Origin: JAAUTY01 sp964397305 | GTDB taxonomy: Bacteria > Cyanobacteriota > Cyanobacteriia > Cyanobacteriales > Spirulinaceae | Length of the DNA stretch: 64,000 nt | Assembly: GCA_964397305.1 (NCBI GenBank) | Contig: CAYNIP010000009.1 | Location: 61,090-125,089 of the forward strand | Direction of reading: 5' to 3' | Part shown: one piece after another, positions 26,862 to 34,730 of the stretch | Position numbering within the stretch: the first letter of the stretch is position 1 | Layout of the letters: every line of letters begins with the position of its first letter | Made by a program: the position numbers and the translations under genes | The notes under the pieces: model-generated | What the model was told of the DNA's origin: nothing | Seen by the model: the letters and a program-made list of their open reading frames with translations, nothing else | Databases searched by the model: none

Positions 26862-28159
26862 CGCCAGAGCCGACTGCTACTCCGGCCCACCCCTGGACCT
26901 GGGAGCTACTCCAGGCGGCTTGGCTGGTGCTACCCCTGTTGCCGGGGGTCGGAACTGTGGGCTGTGCAGTGGTCATGCTCGTGACGTGGCGGCACCACGG
27001 GCGGCAATTTTTGCGCGATCCCTGGCTTTGGGGCTGGGGGGCTCTGGCGCTCTGGTGGATGCTGAGCGCCAGCTTGGCGGCCCGGCCGGGGGAAGCCTGG
27101 CTTGGCTTGGCCAATCTCCTGCCTTTCGTCTTGCTACTGATGGCTTTGCGATCACTGGTGCGATCGCCCGCGCAACTGCGCCGCTTGGCCTGGCTGGGCC
27201 TGGGGGCCTCGCCGCTGGTCGTGATCTTGGGTCTCGGGCAGACGCTCTTGAACTGGCGAACCCCCTCTTGGTGGTACACCTTCTCGGGCTGGCGACTCGT
27301 GGCCGGGGGCAATCCGCCCGGCCGCATGGCGTCAACCTTTATGTACGCCAACTTGCTGGCCGTTTACTTGGTGATCCTCTGGACCCTGGGCCTGGGGCTG
27401 GCGATCGCCACCTGGCACGACTGGCGACAGCGGCGGCAGGGGGGACGGTTGCTGCTTCTGCTTGGGGGGACCCTGGCCCTGATCGCCTGGGCCCTGTTCC
27501 TCACCCAGTCCCGCAATGCCTGGGGATTGGCGATCGCCACGAGCCTCGCCGTTGCGATCTACGAGGGCTGGTACTGGCTGGTACTGGCAACGACAGCCGC
27601 CTGTAGCACCGTGGCCTGGGCCGCCTTTGCGCCCCAACAAGGCGGGACAGCCCTGCGGCGCTGGCTCCCCGAGGTCCTCTGGGCACGCCTCTCGGGGGAA
27701 ATGTTCCCCCATCGCTATGTCGCCGAACTGCGAATCACGCAGTGGCAGTTTGCCTGGCAAATGGCGCGCGATCGCCCCTGGCTGGGCTGGGGCCTACGCA
27801 ATTTCAGCCCCCTCTACGAAGCAGAATGGCAATTTTGGCTCGGTCATCCCCACAACCTATACCTGATGCTGCTTGCGGAGACAGGCTGGCTGGGGTTCCT
27901 CGGGCTCCTGGTTTTGGTCGCCCGGCTCCTGCAACCCGCCGTACAGCACTGGGCCCGCCTATCGCCCCCCGATCGCCGCACGCTCTTCAGCTATCTTCTG
28001 ACGTTTGGCAGCATCATGGCCTTTAATCTCCTGGATGTGACGCTGTTTGATCTACGCGCCAACCTCATCGGCTGGGTGCTACTGGGGGCGATCGCCGGAG
28101 TTGGCGAAGCCCTCAAGTCCCCGGCGGTCGCAGTTTCACCGCCAGAGCCTGCACAATAA
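26843..28159 (+). CDS. O-antigen ligase/polymerase (Wzy_C) family membrane protein
   Basis: 438 residues, about ten to twelve membrane segments. The periplasmic loop and signature HPHNLYLMLLAETGWLG near residues 331-347 are typical of the Wzy_C/WaaL/IctB superfamily. In cyanobacteria members include polysaccharide ligases and IctB; the sequence alone does not decide. The last 47 bp overlap the 3' end of the convergent gene at 28113-28733. Confidence 0.85.
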   Translation: MLGSGVTPEPTATPAHPWTWELLQAAWLVLPLLPGVGTVGCAVVMLVTWRHHGRQFLRDPWLWGWGALALWWMLSASLAARPGEAWLGLANLLPFVLLLMALRSLVRSPAQLRRLAWLGLGASPLVVILGLGQTLLNWRTPSWWYTFSGWRLVAGGNPPGRMASTFMYANLLAVYLVILWTLGLGLAIATWHDWRQRRQGGRLLLLLGGTLALIAWALFLTQSRNAWGLAIATSLAVAIYEGWYWLVLATTAACSTVAWAAFAPQQGGTALRRWLPEVLWARLSGEMFPHRYVAELRITQWQFAWQMARDRPWLGWGLRNFSPLYEAEWQFWLGHPHNLYLMLLAETGWLGFLGLLVLVARLLQPAVQHWARLSPPDRRTLFSYLLTFGSIMAFNLLDVTLFDLRANLIGWVLLGAIAGVGEALKSPAVAVSPPEPAQ

Positions 28160-28733
28160 CCAGGGGGTCCTCGCTGTCAGTTCCCACCTGGGCTGCCACC
28201 CGGCGGCGTAGCTCTGGGTCTTGCCGCAGTCGCTCAAAGAGTTCTTCCAGAGTCAGGGTTTCCACCCCCGGCTGCTCGGGGGTCGTCAAGGGTTCCTGGG
28301 GCGTGCCCGTGCTAAAGATACCATCGGGGCCGTCGTACTCCCAAACCACGCCGCCCGCTTGGCGTTCTCGGATCTGCACGGCGATCGCGTAGGCCGCTGC
28401 CCCAATTTCCAGCACGCCCGGCAAATGCTGAGTCTGCACAGCCAAGAGTTGCAGCCGCTGCGCCAGATTTAGATCCGGCGTCGGCGCGCTCAAAACCCTG
28501 GCCCCGTAGCGCTGTAACCAATGAACCCAGTGGGTGATGTCGGCCCGCTCCTGGGTGGCCGCGAAAAAGCGCTGGATACGATGGCTATCCCAACCGTGGG
28601 CCACCCCTTCCAGAACTTGGCCAAAGAGAAAGTCACAATCAGTATCAGACAAGGGTGCGACCTCCGGCCGCACCGTCGTTTCTGTCGTCGCGGGGGAGCC
28701 CGCTAGCTTTTGCCAGAGTTTTGTCAGCTTCAA
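28113..28733 (-). CDS. Conserved hypothetical protein
   Basis: 206 residues, soluble, not assigned to a named family. An N-terminal helical part (LSDTDCDFLFGQVLEGVAHGW) is followed by a helical core (WVHWLQRYGARVL; QLLAVQTQHLPGVLEIGAAAYAIAVQIRE) and an acidic C-terminus with LTLEELFERLRQDPELRRRVA. Such proteins occur in cyanobacteria. No motif gives a function. Its 3' end overlaps the ligase-like gene. Confidence 0.65.
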   Translation of the reverse strand: MKLTKLWQKLAGSPATTETTVRPEVAPLSDTDCDFLFGQVLEGVAHGWDSHRIQRFFAATQERADITHWVHWLQRYGARVLSAPTPDLNLAQRLQLLAVQTQHLPGVLEIGAAAYAIAVQIRERQAGGVVWEYDGPDGIFSTGTPQEPLTTPEQPGVETLTLEELFERLRQDPELRRRVAAQVGTDSEDPLVIVQALAVKLRPPGT

Positions 28734-28769
28734 GGGAACAACCGGGGCTAAAGGTAAGGAAAAAATATC

Positions 28770-28885
28770 GGGTGCATTTCAGTTAGGCAAGTTTGCCCAC
28801 TCTGCGAGAAGCCGCTGCGCGTCTACATCCCCCGACCCCTTCTTCCAGGTAGGGCGAAGGGGAGTCTCCCAAGGGAGATGCACCC
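28770..28885. mobile_element. MITE-like repeat with GGGTGCATCTCA-type ends, copy 1
   Basis: The ends GGGTGCATTTCA and GAGATGCACCC are inverted repeats. The interior contains GGCAAGTTTGCCC and CCCCTTC...GAAGGGGAGTCTCC. Further copies lie at 33246-33335 and 60313-60402. This copy, at 116 bp, carries about 26 extra bases near its left end. No coding capacity. Confidence 0.75.
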
Positions 28886-28894
28886 AAAATACCG

Positions 28895-29596
28895 TCAGGG
28901 CTGCTCGTCGTCCAAGAGCGTCGCCAGCGAGTAGCGGCGGCGGAGATCGAGTTCATCCGCCAAGCTCGTGCTGGGGTGGGGGAAAAGGGGTATGACCTGA
29001 CCCATCTGCGGACGCGGGCTAGGGGTTTCCGGTTCCAGAGGAGCGGGGGGCGGCGGCGGGCCAACCCTGAGGGTTGCCGGGGACGAGGCCGCAGGGGTTG
29101 AGAGTTCCGCCGGAACCCGGCGCGCCCGGGCTGGGGGCAAGGAGGGCTGCGCCGGGGCCGGTGGTAAGCGTCTGACGCGGCGGCGGCGGCCCTGGGAAGC
29201 GGCTCGCAGCAGCAGGGTGACGACGAGGGAGCCCGTGGCACTGAGGGCGGCGATCGCCAAGGCTAGCCAGGGAGGCAAGGGCCAGGAAGACCGGGGGGGA
29301 GCCGACTCCACGGGACGAAACCCGTCAACGGGGCGATTCACTCCGAGAGCCGGTTCGTCCTCCTCGAGGCTCGTTCCCAGGCCGGCGGCCGTCTGCCAGT
29401 CGCCGGTCTCGGGGGGGAGGGGCTCTGGGGGACGCGCTCGCTGAACATCAGACTTCAACAAGCTCAGGGTCGTTATGACGGTCAAGAACATGGCGACGAG
29501 CCAAAGACCGCTCCACAACAGCAGGGGCGAGCCGAACAAACCCGTTAGGAAAGAGCGAGGGGCAACCGCTGCACGACGACGAGTAGGTGACGGCAT
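28895..29596 (-). CDS. Hypothetical membrane protein with Pro-rich C-terminus
   Basis: 233 residues from the ATG at 29596 (MPSPTRRRAAV), preferred over an upstream start because it places a basic N-terminus directly before the first membrane segment (LLLWSGLWLVAMFLTVIT). A second membrane segment is at about residues 107-130 (WLALAIAALSATGSLVVTLLL). The rest is Pro/Ala/Arg-rich and probably disordered, ending in an acidic RRRYSLATLLDDEQP. No family recognised. Confidence 0.6.
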   Translation of the reverse strand: MPSPTRRRAAVAPRSFLTGLFGSPLLLWSGLWLVAMFLTVITTLSLLKSDVQRARPPEPLPPETGDWQTAAGLGTSLEEDEPALGVNRPVDGFRPVESAPPRSSWPLPPWLALAIAALSATGSLVVTLLLRAASQGRRRRVRRLPPAPAQPSLPPARARRVPAELSTPAASSPATLRVGPPPPPAPLEPETPSPRPQMGQVIPLFPHPSTSLADELDLRRRYSLATLLDDEQP

Positions 29597-29697
29597 AGGA
29601 ACCACGGAGTAGACGACGGCTGGAGTGCGATGCCGCAGCGAGCACACGCCCCCCATCTTAGCGCAAGCGATCGCGGTGGCCGGGCCGCATCCCAGGC

Positions 29698-30087
29698 CTA
29701 GTCCCCAGCGACGAAGACGGCTAGGAGAAAGACGACACCCAACAGCGCCGGGACGCCTGAAATCGCCATGGCCCCCATGAATCGCACGGTCTCAGACAGC
29801 TGGGGGCTGAGCACCAAGCTGACCAGAGCCCCGAGCAGAAAAACGCCGACCGTGCCCAGCAGGGGAAACAATCCGGTCATCGTCGCTGCCGGCCCGTGCT
29901 CCTCGGGCACCCACAAGGCGGCCAAGAGGACCACCAGGGTAGCCAAACACCAGGGCACGACCGCACCGAGGGGCACAGCCCAATAGCTCACGGGCGAAAT
30001 ACCACGGCCGGCGGCGATCGCGCTCAACAGCACCCCGATCAGCACGAGGGGCAGGATCAACCGCAGGAGCGAATAGCAGGTTGTCAT
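29698..30087 (-). CDS. Small four-helix membrane protein
   Basis: 129 residues with four predicted membrane segments separated by short loops (IGVLLSAIAAG; WCLATLVVLLAALWV; LLGTVGVFLLGALVSLVL; GVPALLGVVFLLAVFVAG). No motif. It is downstream of psbB on the same strand, behind the psbB terminator, so probably has its own promoter. Confidence 0.65.
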   Translation of the reverse strand: MTTCYSLLRLILPLVLIGVLLSAIAAGRGISPVSYWAVPLGAVVPWCLATLVVLLAALWVPEEHGPAATMTGLFPLLGTVGVFLLGALVSLVLSPQLSETVRFMGAMAISGVPALLGVVFLLAVFVAGD

Positions 30088-30137
30088 TGGGTTCTCAGCC
30101 GGAGCCGCAACCGCGGGGCTCCGGGGTTTCTAGGGGT

Positions 30138-30168
30138 AAAAAAAAGCAGGAGGCGAGTCCCCTGCTTT
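30138..30168 (-). terminator. Intrinsic terminator after psbB
   Basis: Read on the minus strand, AAAGCAGGGG and CTCCTGCTTT form a stem of ten pairs with one mismatch (plus-strand arms 30143-30152 and 30159-30168), followed by a run of T residues. It lies about 47 bp after the psbB stop. Confidence 0.85.
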
Positions 30169-30214
30169 GCAAAGGGGTTCACTAAGGACACCCCCTGTAT
30201 GAGCGATCGCTGCG

Positions 30215-31750
30215 CTAGACGCTGCCGCTCTCCTTGATCCGGGTGGAAAGGTCGCCCACCTTCTGGAACACACCCCACTCGACCTGTTCTTCCAGGTCGG
30301 GATCGATACCGGCGAACACATCGCGGTACAGGGTGCGAGACCCGTGCCAGATGTGCCCGAAGAAGAAGAGCAGGGCGAAGACCGCGTGGCCGAAGGTGAA
30401 CCAGCCCCGAGTCGAGGTGCGGAAGACCCCATCCGAGCCTAAGGTTTCGCGGTCGAACTCAAAGGGCTCACCCAACTGGGCTTTGCGAGCCAAGCGCTTC
30501 ACCTCTTGGGGATCGGTTAGGGTTTGACCCCCCAATTCGCCGCCGTAGATGCTGACCGACACGCCTTTCTGCTCGATGCTGTACTTGGACTCCGCCCGAC
30601 GGAAGGGAATATCCGCGCGAACCACGCCCTCAGAATCGGTGAGGATGACCGGGAAGGTCTCGAAGAAGTTGGGCATCCGACGCACCGTCAGCTCGCGACC
30701 TTCAGCATCCTTAAAGACCGGGTGGCCGAGCCAGCCCTTGGCAATGCCGTCCCCCTGAACCATCGGACCGACGCGGAACAGACCGCCTTTCGCCGGGCTA
30801 TTGCCGATGTAGTCATAGAAGGCCAACTTGTCCGGAATCTGAGCCCAAGCTTCCGCTTCCGAAGCGCCGGCCGCCAGGCTGGCTTGGACGCGGCGGTCGA
30901 TTTCTTGCTGGAAGTAGCCCTGATCCCACTGGTAGCGGGTGGGGCCGAAGAGTTCGATCGGCGTCGTGGCGCTGCCGTACCACATGGTTCCGGCGACCAC
31001 GAAGGCGGCAAAGAAGACGGCGGCAATGCTGCTCGACAGCACCGTTTCGATGTTACCCATACGCAGCGCCTTGTACAGGCGTTCCGGCGGGCGCACCGTC
31101 AGGTGGAAGAGGCCAGCAATGATACCGACGATCCCCGCGGCGATGTGGTGAGCTACCACCCCCCCGGCATTGAAGGGGTTGAAGCCAGCGGGACCCCACT
31201 CCGGGGCGACGGCTTGGATGTGGCCGGTTAAGCCGTAGGGGTCTGAGATCCACATCCCGGGTCCAAAGAGGCCGGTGAGGTGGAAAGCACCGAAGCCAAA
31301 GCAGAGAAGACCAGACAAGAACAGGTGAATGCCGAACATCTTCGGCAGATCCAGGGCCGGTTCGCCCGTGCGGGAGTCCATGAACAGATCCAGATCCCAG
31401 TAAACCCAGTGCCAGCAGGCCGCGAGGAAGAGGAGGCCGGAGAGGACGATGTGGGCGATCGCCACCCCTTCAAAGGACCAGAAACCGGGGTCCGTGTAGG
31501 CCTCACCGGTGACATTCCAGCCACCCCAGGAGGACGTGACCCCCAAGCGGGACATGAAGGGCATGACGAACAAGCCCTGACGCCACATGGGGTTCAGGAC
31601 CGGATCGCTGGGGTCATAGACCGCAAGCTCGAAGAGAGTCATCGAGCCGGCCCAGCCCGCCACCAATGCAGTGTGCATCAGGTGAACGGAAATCAGGCGG
31701 CCCGGATCGTTCAAAACAACCGTATGAACTCGGTACCAGGGTAGTCCCAT
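30215..31750 (-). CDS. psbB: Photosystem II CP47 chlorophyll apoprotein
   Basis: 511 residues, the family length being about 508. Starts MGLPWYRVHTVVLNDPGRL, and carries the characteristic HLMHTALVAGWAGSMTLFEL and, near the end, WFTFGHAVFALLFFFGHIWHG. Six membrane segments and the large lumenal loop are present, with the histidines that bind antenna chlorophyll. CP47 is an inner antenna of photosystem II in the thylakoid membrane. GGAGGA precedes the ATG. A terminator follows the stop directly, and psbT, which often follows psbB in cyanobacteria, is not there. Confidence 0.98.
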   Translation of the reverse strand: MGLPWYRVHTVVLNDPGRLISVHLMHTALVAGWAGSMTLFELAVYDPSDPVLNPMWRQGLFVMPFMSRLGVTSSWGGWNVTGEAYTDPGFWSFEGVAIAHIVLSGLLFLAACWHWVYWDLDLFMDSRTGEPALDLPKMFGIHLFLSGLLCFGFGAFHLTGLFGPGMWISDPYGLTGHIQAVAPEWGPAGFNPFNAGGVVAHHIAAGIVGIIAGLFHLTVRPPERLYKALRMGNIETVLSSSIAAVFFAAFVVAGTMWYGSATTPIELFGPTRYQWDQGYFQQEIDRRVQASLAAGASEAEAWAQIPDKLAFYDYIGNSPAKGGLFRVGPMVQGDGIAKGWLGHPVFKDAEGRELTVRRMPNFFETFPVILTDSEGVVRADIPFRRAESKYSIEQKGVSVSIYGGELGGQTLTDPQEVKRLARKAQLGEPFEFDRETLGSDGVFRTSTRGWFTFGHAVFALLFFFGHIWHGSRTLYRDVFAGIDPDLEEQVEWGVFQKVGDLSTRIKESGSV

Positions 31751-31993
31751 TGACTACGCTCCTCCTAATCCAGAAATAATGTTTAAGCGAATGTTTATCG
31801 TTTCAACAGCGCTGACTGCATTGTACTAGAGCCGCAAAAGCCAGAGCCCAGAGGTCAGACCAGCAATCCCCAGTTCAACAAGCCGAGGGCTAACTGAAAA
31901 TGAGTAATTGTTTAAAGAAGTGTAAATGATGATGAGAGCGGAATGCAAGCTCAAGCTGGGGCTTGAGCCCCGGAACCCTAGCGAGAGTCTGGG
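31751..31993 (-). promoter_or_regulatory. psbB upstream region with -10 box and RBS
   Basis: On the minus strand, TACAAT at 31825-31820 is a good -10 element. It leaves a leader of about 60 nt ending in a strong GGAGGAG ribosome-binding site at about 31760. No clear -35 box was found, which is common for light-regulated cyanobacterial genes. Confidence 0.5.
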
Positions 31994-32314
31994 TCAAGGG
32001 CCTGGATGGGTGAACACGGTGCCGGCCTGGGCCAAGCGGGCGATCGCCTGCTCGGCCCCGATCAGGCGCTTCAGCACCACATTGCTGATGCTCGAGGCAC
32101 TGCTCTGAGTTGGCCGCACCTCCACCATCAGCACCGCTTCTTCGACCTGGTAGAGCCACAGCCGCTCCCCCTGCTCAACAATGCCCAAGGGCAGGCGAGT
32201 CAGCTCCGGTTTCCGCCGCCAGGACTGCTCATTCCACAGGCCGCCGAACTCCCAGACACGGCCCACCATCCAACCATCCGACAGGAAAAAGTACTTCACA
32301 AGGCCCCCAACCAC
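31994..32314 (-). CDS. Conserved hypothetical cyanobacterial protein
   Basis: 106 residues, starting at a GTG (32314) with the sequence GLVKYFFLSDGWMVGRVWEF. The compact body (LWLYQVEEAVLMVEVRP) looks like a small all-beta or alpha/beta domain and the C-terminus is helical (VVLKRLIGAEQAIARL). A later GTG or ATG start near 32269 is possible. It lies 48 bp downstream of thiG in the same direction and may be cotranscribed. No known function. Confidence 0.65.
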   Translation of the reverse strand: MVGGLVKYFFLSDGWMVGRVWEFGGLWNEQSWRRKPELTRLPLGIVEQGERLWLYQVEEAVLMVEVRPTQSSASSISNVVLKRLIGAEQAIARLAQAGTVFTHPGP

Positions 32315-32362
32315 CCAAACTCACCGCTCCTCATCATAGGGGGGTCGGTTCCCGGTGCAAAC

Positions 32363-33217
32363 TCAACTGCCCACCGTCCCCGTCAGGGGAGAACTGGCAC
32401 TGGCATAGGCTTTGACCGGAATCCGTCCCGCCTGATAGGCGAGGCGGCCGGCTTGGGTCGCCAGCTTCATGGCCGCCGCCATCTGGGGCGGGTCTTGGGC
32501 GAGGGCGATCGCGCTGTTGACGAGCAAGGCCGCCGCCCCCAACTCCATCGCCGCCGCCGCTTCGCTGGGCGCACCGATCCCGGCATCGACGACCACCGGA
32601 ACCTGGGCCTGCTCAATAATGATGCGGATGTTCGCGGCATTTTTCAAACCCTGCCCCGAGCCAATCGGCGACCCCAAGGGCATGACCGTTGCACAGCCCA
32701 CCTCCTCGAGCCGCCGGGCCAGCTCCGGATCGGCATTGATATAAGGCAACACCGCAAAGCCTTCCTGCACCAACTGCTCCGCCGCCATCAGCGTACCGAT
32801 CGGGTCAGGGAGCAAGTATTTAGAATCTGGAATCACCTCCAGCTTCACAAAGTTGTTATCCGGTTGACCCAGCAGGGCCGCCAGCTCGCGGCCCAGGCGC
32901 GCCACCCGCACCGCCTCGTCTGCCGTTTTGCAGCCAGCCGTGTTGGGCAACATCCAAACCCGCTGCCAGTCGATCGCCTCCGCCAGGCCGACGTGGCCGG
33001 GGGCCTGGGCCTGGACCCGCCGCACCGCCACGGTTACAATCTCGCAGCCGCTGGCGGCGATGCTCTGGCCCATGGTCTCGAAGTCGCGGTACTTGCCGCT
33101 GCCCGTCATCAAGCGCGAGGTAAAGCGGCGACCGGCAATGACCAAAGTATCTTCGGTCGCTGGGGGGGTAGGGGCGATCGCCTTAGGTGCAGCCATAGTC
33201 GGTTTCGTCGTTGTCAT
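32363..33217 (-). CDS. thiG: Thiazole synthase
   Basis: 284 residues from the ATG at 33217 (MTTTKPTMAAPKA). Family features: FTSRLMTGSGKYRD, TVAVRRVQ, the lysine that forms the imine with the substrate in FVKLEVIPD, PLGSPIGSGQGL and VVVDAGIGAPSEAAAAMELG. ThiG makes the thiazole phosphate of thiamine together with sulfur-carrying ThiS; no thiS is next to it here. The N-terminal 20 residues are an extension rich in Ala/Pro. Confidence 0.95.
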   Translation of the reverse strand: MTTTKPTMAAPKAIAPTPPATEDTLVIAGRRFTSRLMTGSGKYRDFETMGQSIAASGCEIVTVAVRRVQAQAPGHVGLAEAIDWQRVWMLPNTAGCKTADEAVRVARLGRELAALLGQPDNNFVKLEVIPDSKYLLPDPIGTLMAAEQLVQEGFAVLPYINADPELARRLEEVGCATVMPLGSPIGSGQGLKNAANIRIIIEQAQVPVVVDAGIGAPSEAAAAMELGAAALLVNSAIALAQDPPQMAAAMKLATQAGRLAYQAGRIPVKAYASASSPLTGTVGS

Positions 33218-33245
33218 GAATGAATCGCAGAGAATCTGGGAACTG

Positions 33246-33335
33246 GGGTGCATCTCAATTAGGCAAGTTTACCCTCATCCCCCGGCCCCTTCTCCCAAGG
33301 AAGGCGAAGGGGAGTCTCCAAAGTGAGATGCACCC
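33246..33335. mobile_element. MITE-like repeat with GGGTGCATCTCA ends, copy 2
   Basis: GGGTGCATCTCA at the left and TGAGATGCACCC at the right are a perfect 12-bp terminal inverted repeat. The interior shares AGGCAAGTTT and CTCATCCCCCGGCCCCTTC with the copy at 60313-60402. Ninety bp, noncoding. It lies right upstream of thiG. Confidence 0.8.
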
Positions 33336-33851
33336 GGGAACTGGGTTGAGTTCTCCTTTCCCTATTCTGAAGGGCCAGGGGGCAGCGCGATCGCCCTTTT
33401 GCGCGCACCCCCACCGCCAGCCAGCGGCCACAAAAAAGCTGGTGGACTGCAAAGCCTGCACAGTGCCAACCAGCTCTATAAAAATCCGCTCAAAGATCTA
33501 CTAATGAAGAATAGAGAGTAAAAATGCAGAACTTGTGCAGAAAACCATAATTTAGACTTATGCTTAGCCTCACAGCTATTGATTCAGCCAATTCATGCGG
33601 CAAAATCACCCGCTAGATCCCCCCCTAGAGGATAGGCAAATCGTGGCTAAATTTGCCAGAGCAAGCCGTTACCTACCCTGACGCAGAACCCTGCGCCTAA
33701 CGGCCTGGCGCCGCTCGCTCCGGAGCGCCGGAGGTTGCCGGCCTCGGCCCAGCCGACCCAGGCTCACGGGTTGCAGGAGCGATGTCGGGCTATCAGGCCG
33801 GGCTGAACCCGAGGGCGACGTGGGGGGCAGGGTTCCGAAGGAGAGCGGCCT
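33336..33851. other. Intergenic region, no gene recognised
   Basis: This is about 515 bp between the thiG leader side and the 3' end of the HAD gene. The first 250 bp are AT-rich for this genome and the last 180 bp are very GC-rich with local dyads (GCGCCGCTCGCTCCGGAGCG near 33710). No protein or known structured RNA could be identified by eye. Confidence 0.35.
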
Positions 33852-34679
33852 CTAGGGGCCGCTCCCGCAAAACTTCGTTAAGGCGGCTACAACCCCGTCG
33901 GCTTCGACCGTGGGCGCGACCCACTGGGCCAAGTCCTGCACGCCGCGCGGCGCACTCCCCATCGCAACGCCAACCCCGGCATAGTGGAGCATCTCGGCAT
34001 CGTTCCAGTTGTCCCCGATCGCCATCACCTGCTCGGCTTGCAACCCCAGCATCTCTTCCGCCAGCCGCCGCACGGCGCTGCCCTTGTTGACCGCAGGATG
34101 GGTCGCTTCGAGAAAGTTGACCGTGGACTGGGTGAGGTAGAGATCCTGGTTGGTGTACTGCGATCGCAGCATCGTCAACACGTCCCCGATCACGTCAGGA
34201 TCGTTGCAGAGGGTCAGCAGCTTGGTGATGTCGCAGTCCAGCAGGTTCCGCAAATCCCCTACGGCGATGGGCTCAATCCCAGACCGCTCGGCGTAAGCGC
34301 GGGTCTCGTCATTGACATCGCGGACGTGGAGCCGGTCGTTGATGTAGCAGTGAATGCCGACGGGCGATCGCCACTTCCCGGCCTCCAGCACATCCAGCAG
34401 CGAGGCCACGAGGTCGGCGGGCAAGGGCTGGTGGTGCAGGGGCTCGGGCTGGCGGGGGTTCTGAGTCCAGGCCCCGTTGTAGGCGATCAAGGGAGTGTCC
34501 AGCTCCAGGGTCTGATGAAACCGCAGGGCTGAGCGGTACATCCGCCCCGTCGCCAGGGCCACGGTCACGCCCCGAGCCCGCAAGTCCTGGATCGCGGCTC
34601 GCACGGGCTGGGATACTTCGTTGGACTCGCCCGCGATCGTGCCATCAATATCGAGAACTACCAGGCGAATGTCCATCAT
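33852..34679 (-). CDS. HAD-superfamily hydrolase, Cof/YidA type
   Basis: 275 residues. Motif I LVVLDIDGT (nucleophile Asp 9 or so), motif II in VALATGRM, the type IIB cap domain in the middle, motif III lysine NKGSAV and motif IV GDNWNDAEML. Probably a sugar-phosphate or nucleotide phosphatase in the cytosol. Two adjacent ATG codons at 34679 and 34676 are equally likely starts. Confidence 0.9.
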   Translation of the reverse strand: MMDIRLVVLDIDGTIAGESNEVSQPVRAAIQDLRARGVTVALATGRMYRSALRFHQTLELDTPLIAYNGAWTQNPRQPEPLHHQPLPADLVASLLDVLEAGKWRSPVGIHCYINDRLHVRDVNDETRAYAERSGIEPIAVGDLRNLLDCDITKLLTLCNDPDVIGDVLTMLRSQYTNQDLYLTQSTVNFLEATHPAVNKGSAVRRLAEEMLGLQAEQVMAIGDNWNDAEMLHYAGVGVAMGSAPRGVQDLAQWVAPTVEADGVVAALTKFCGSGP

Positions 34680-34730
34680 CTCAGGGTGTACGCGCGTCGC
34701 TCTCGATGATAGCGCTGCGGGGGCCTGCGC

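Noticed and set aside
32006..33223. 405-codon plus-strand frame opposite thiG
   Set aside because: Full overlap with thiG, which has clear family motifs; the other product is low-complexity and unrecognisable.
33660..33850. GC-rich dyad region as a structured RNA gene (RNase P, 6S, SRP)
   Set aside because: None of the conserved core sequences of these RNAs could be found.
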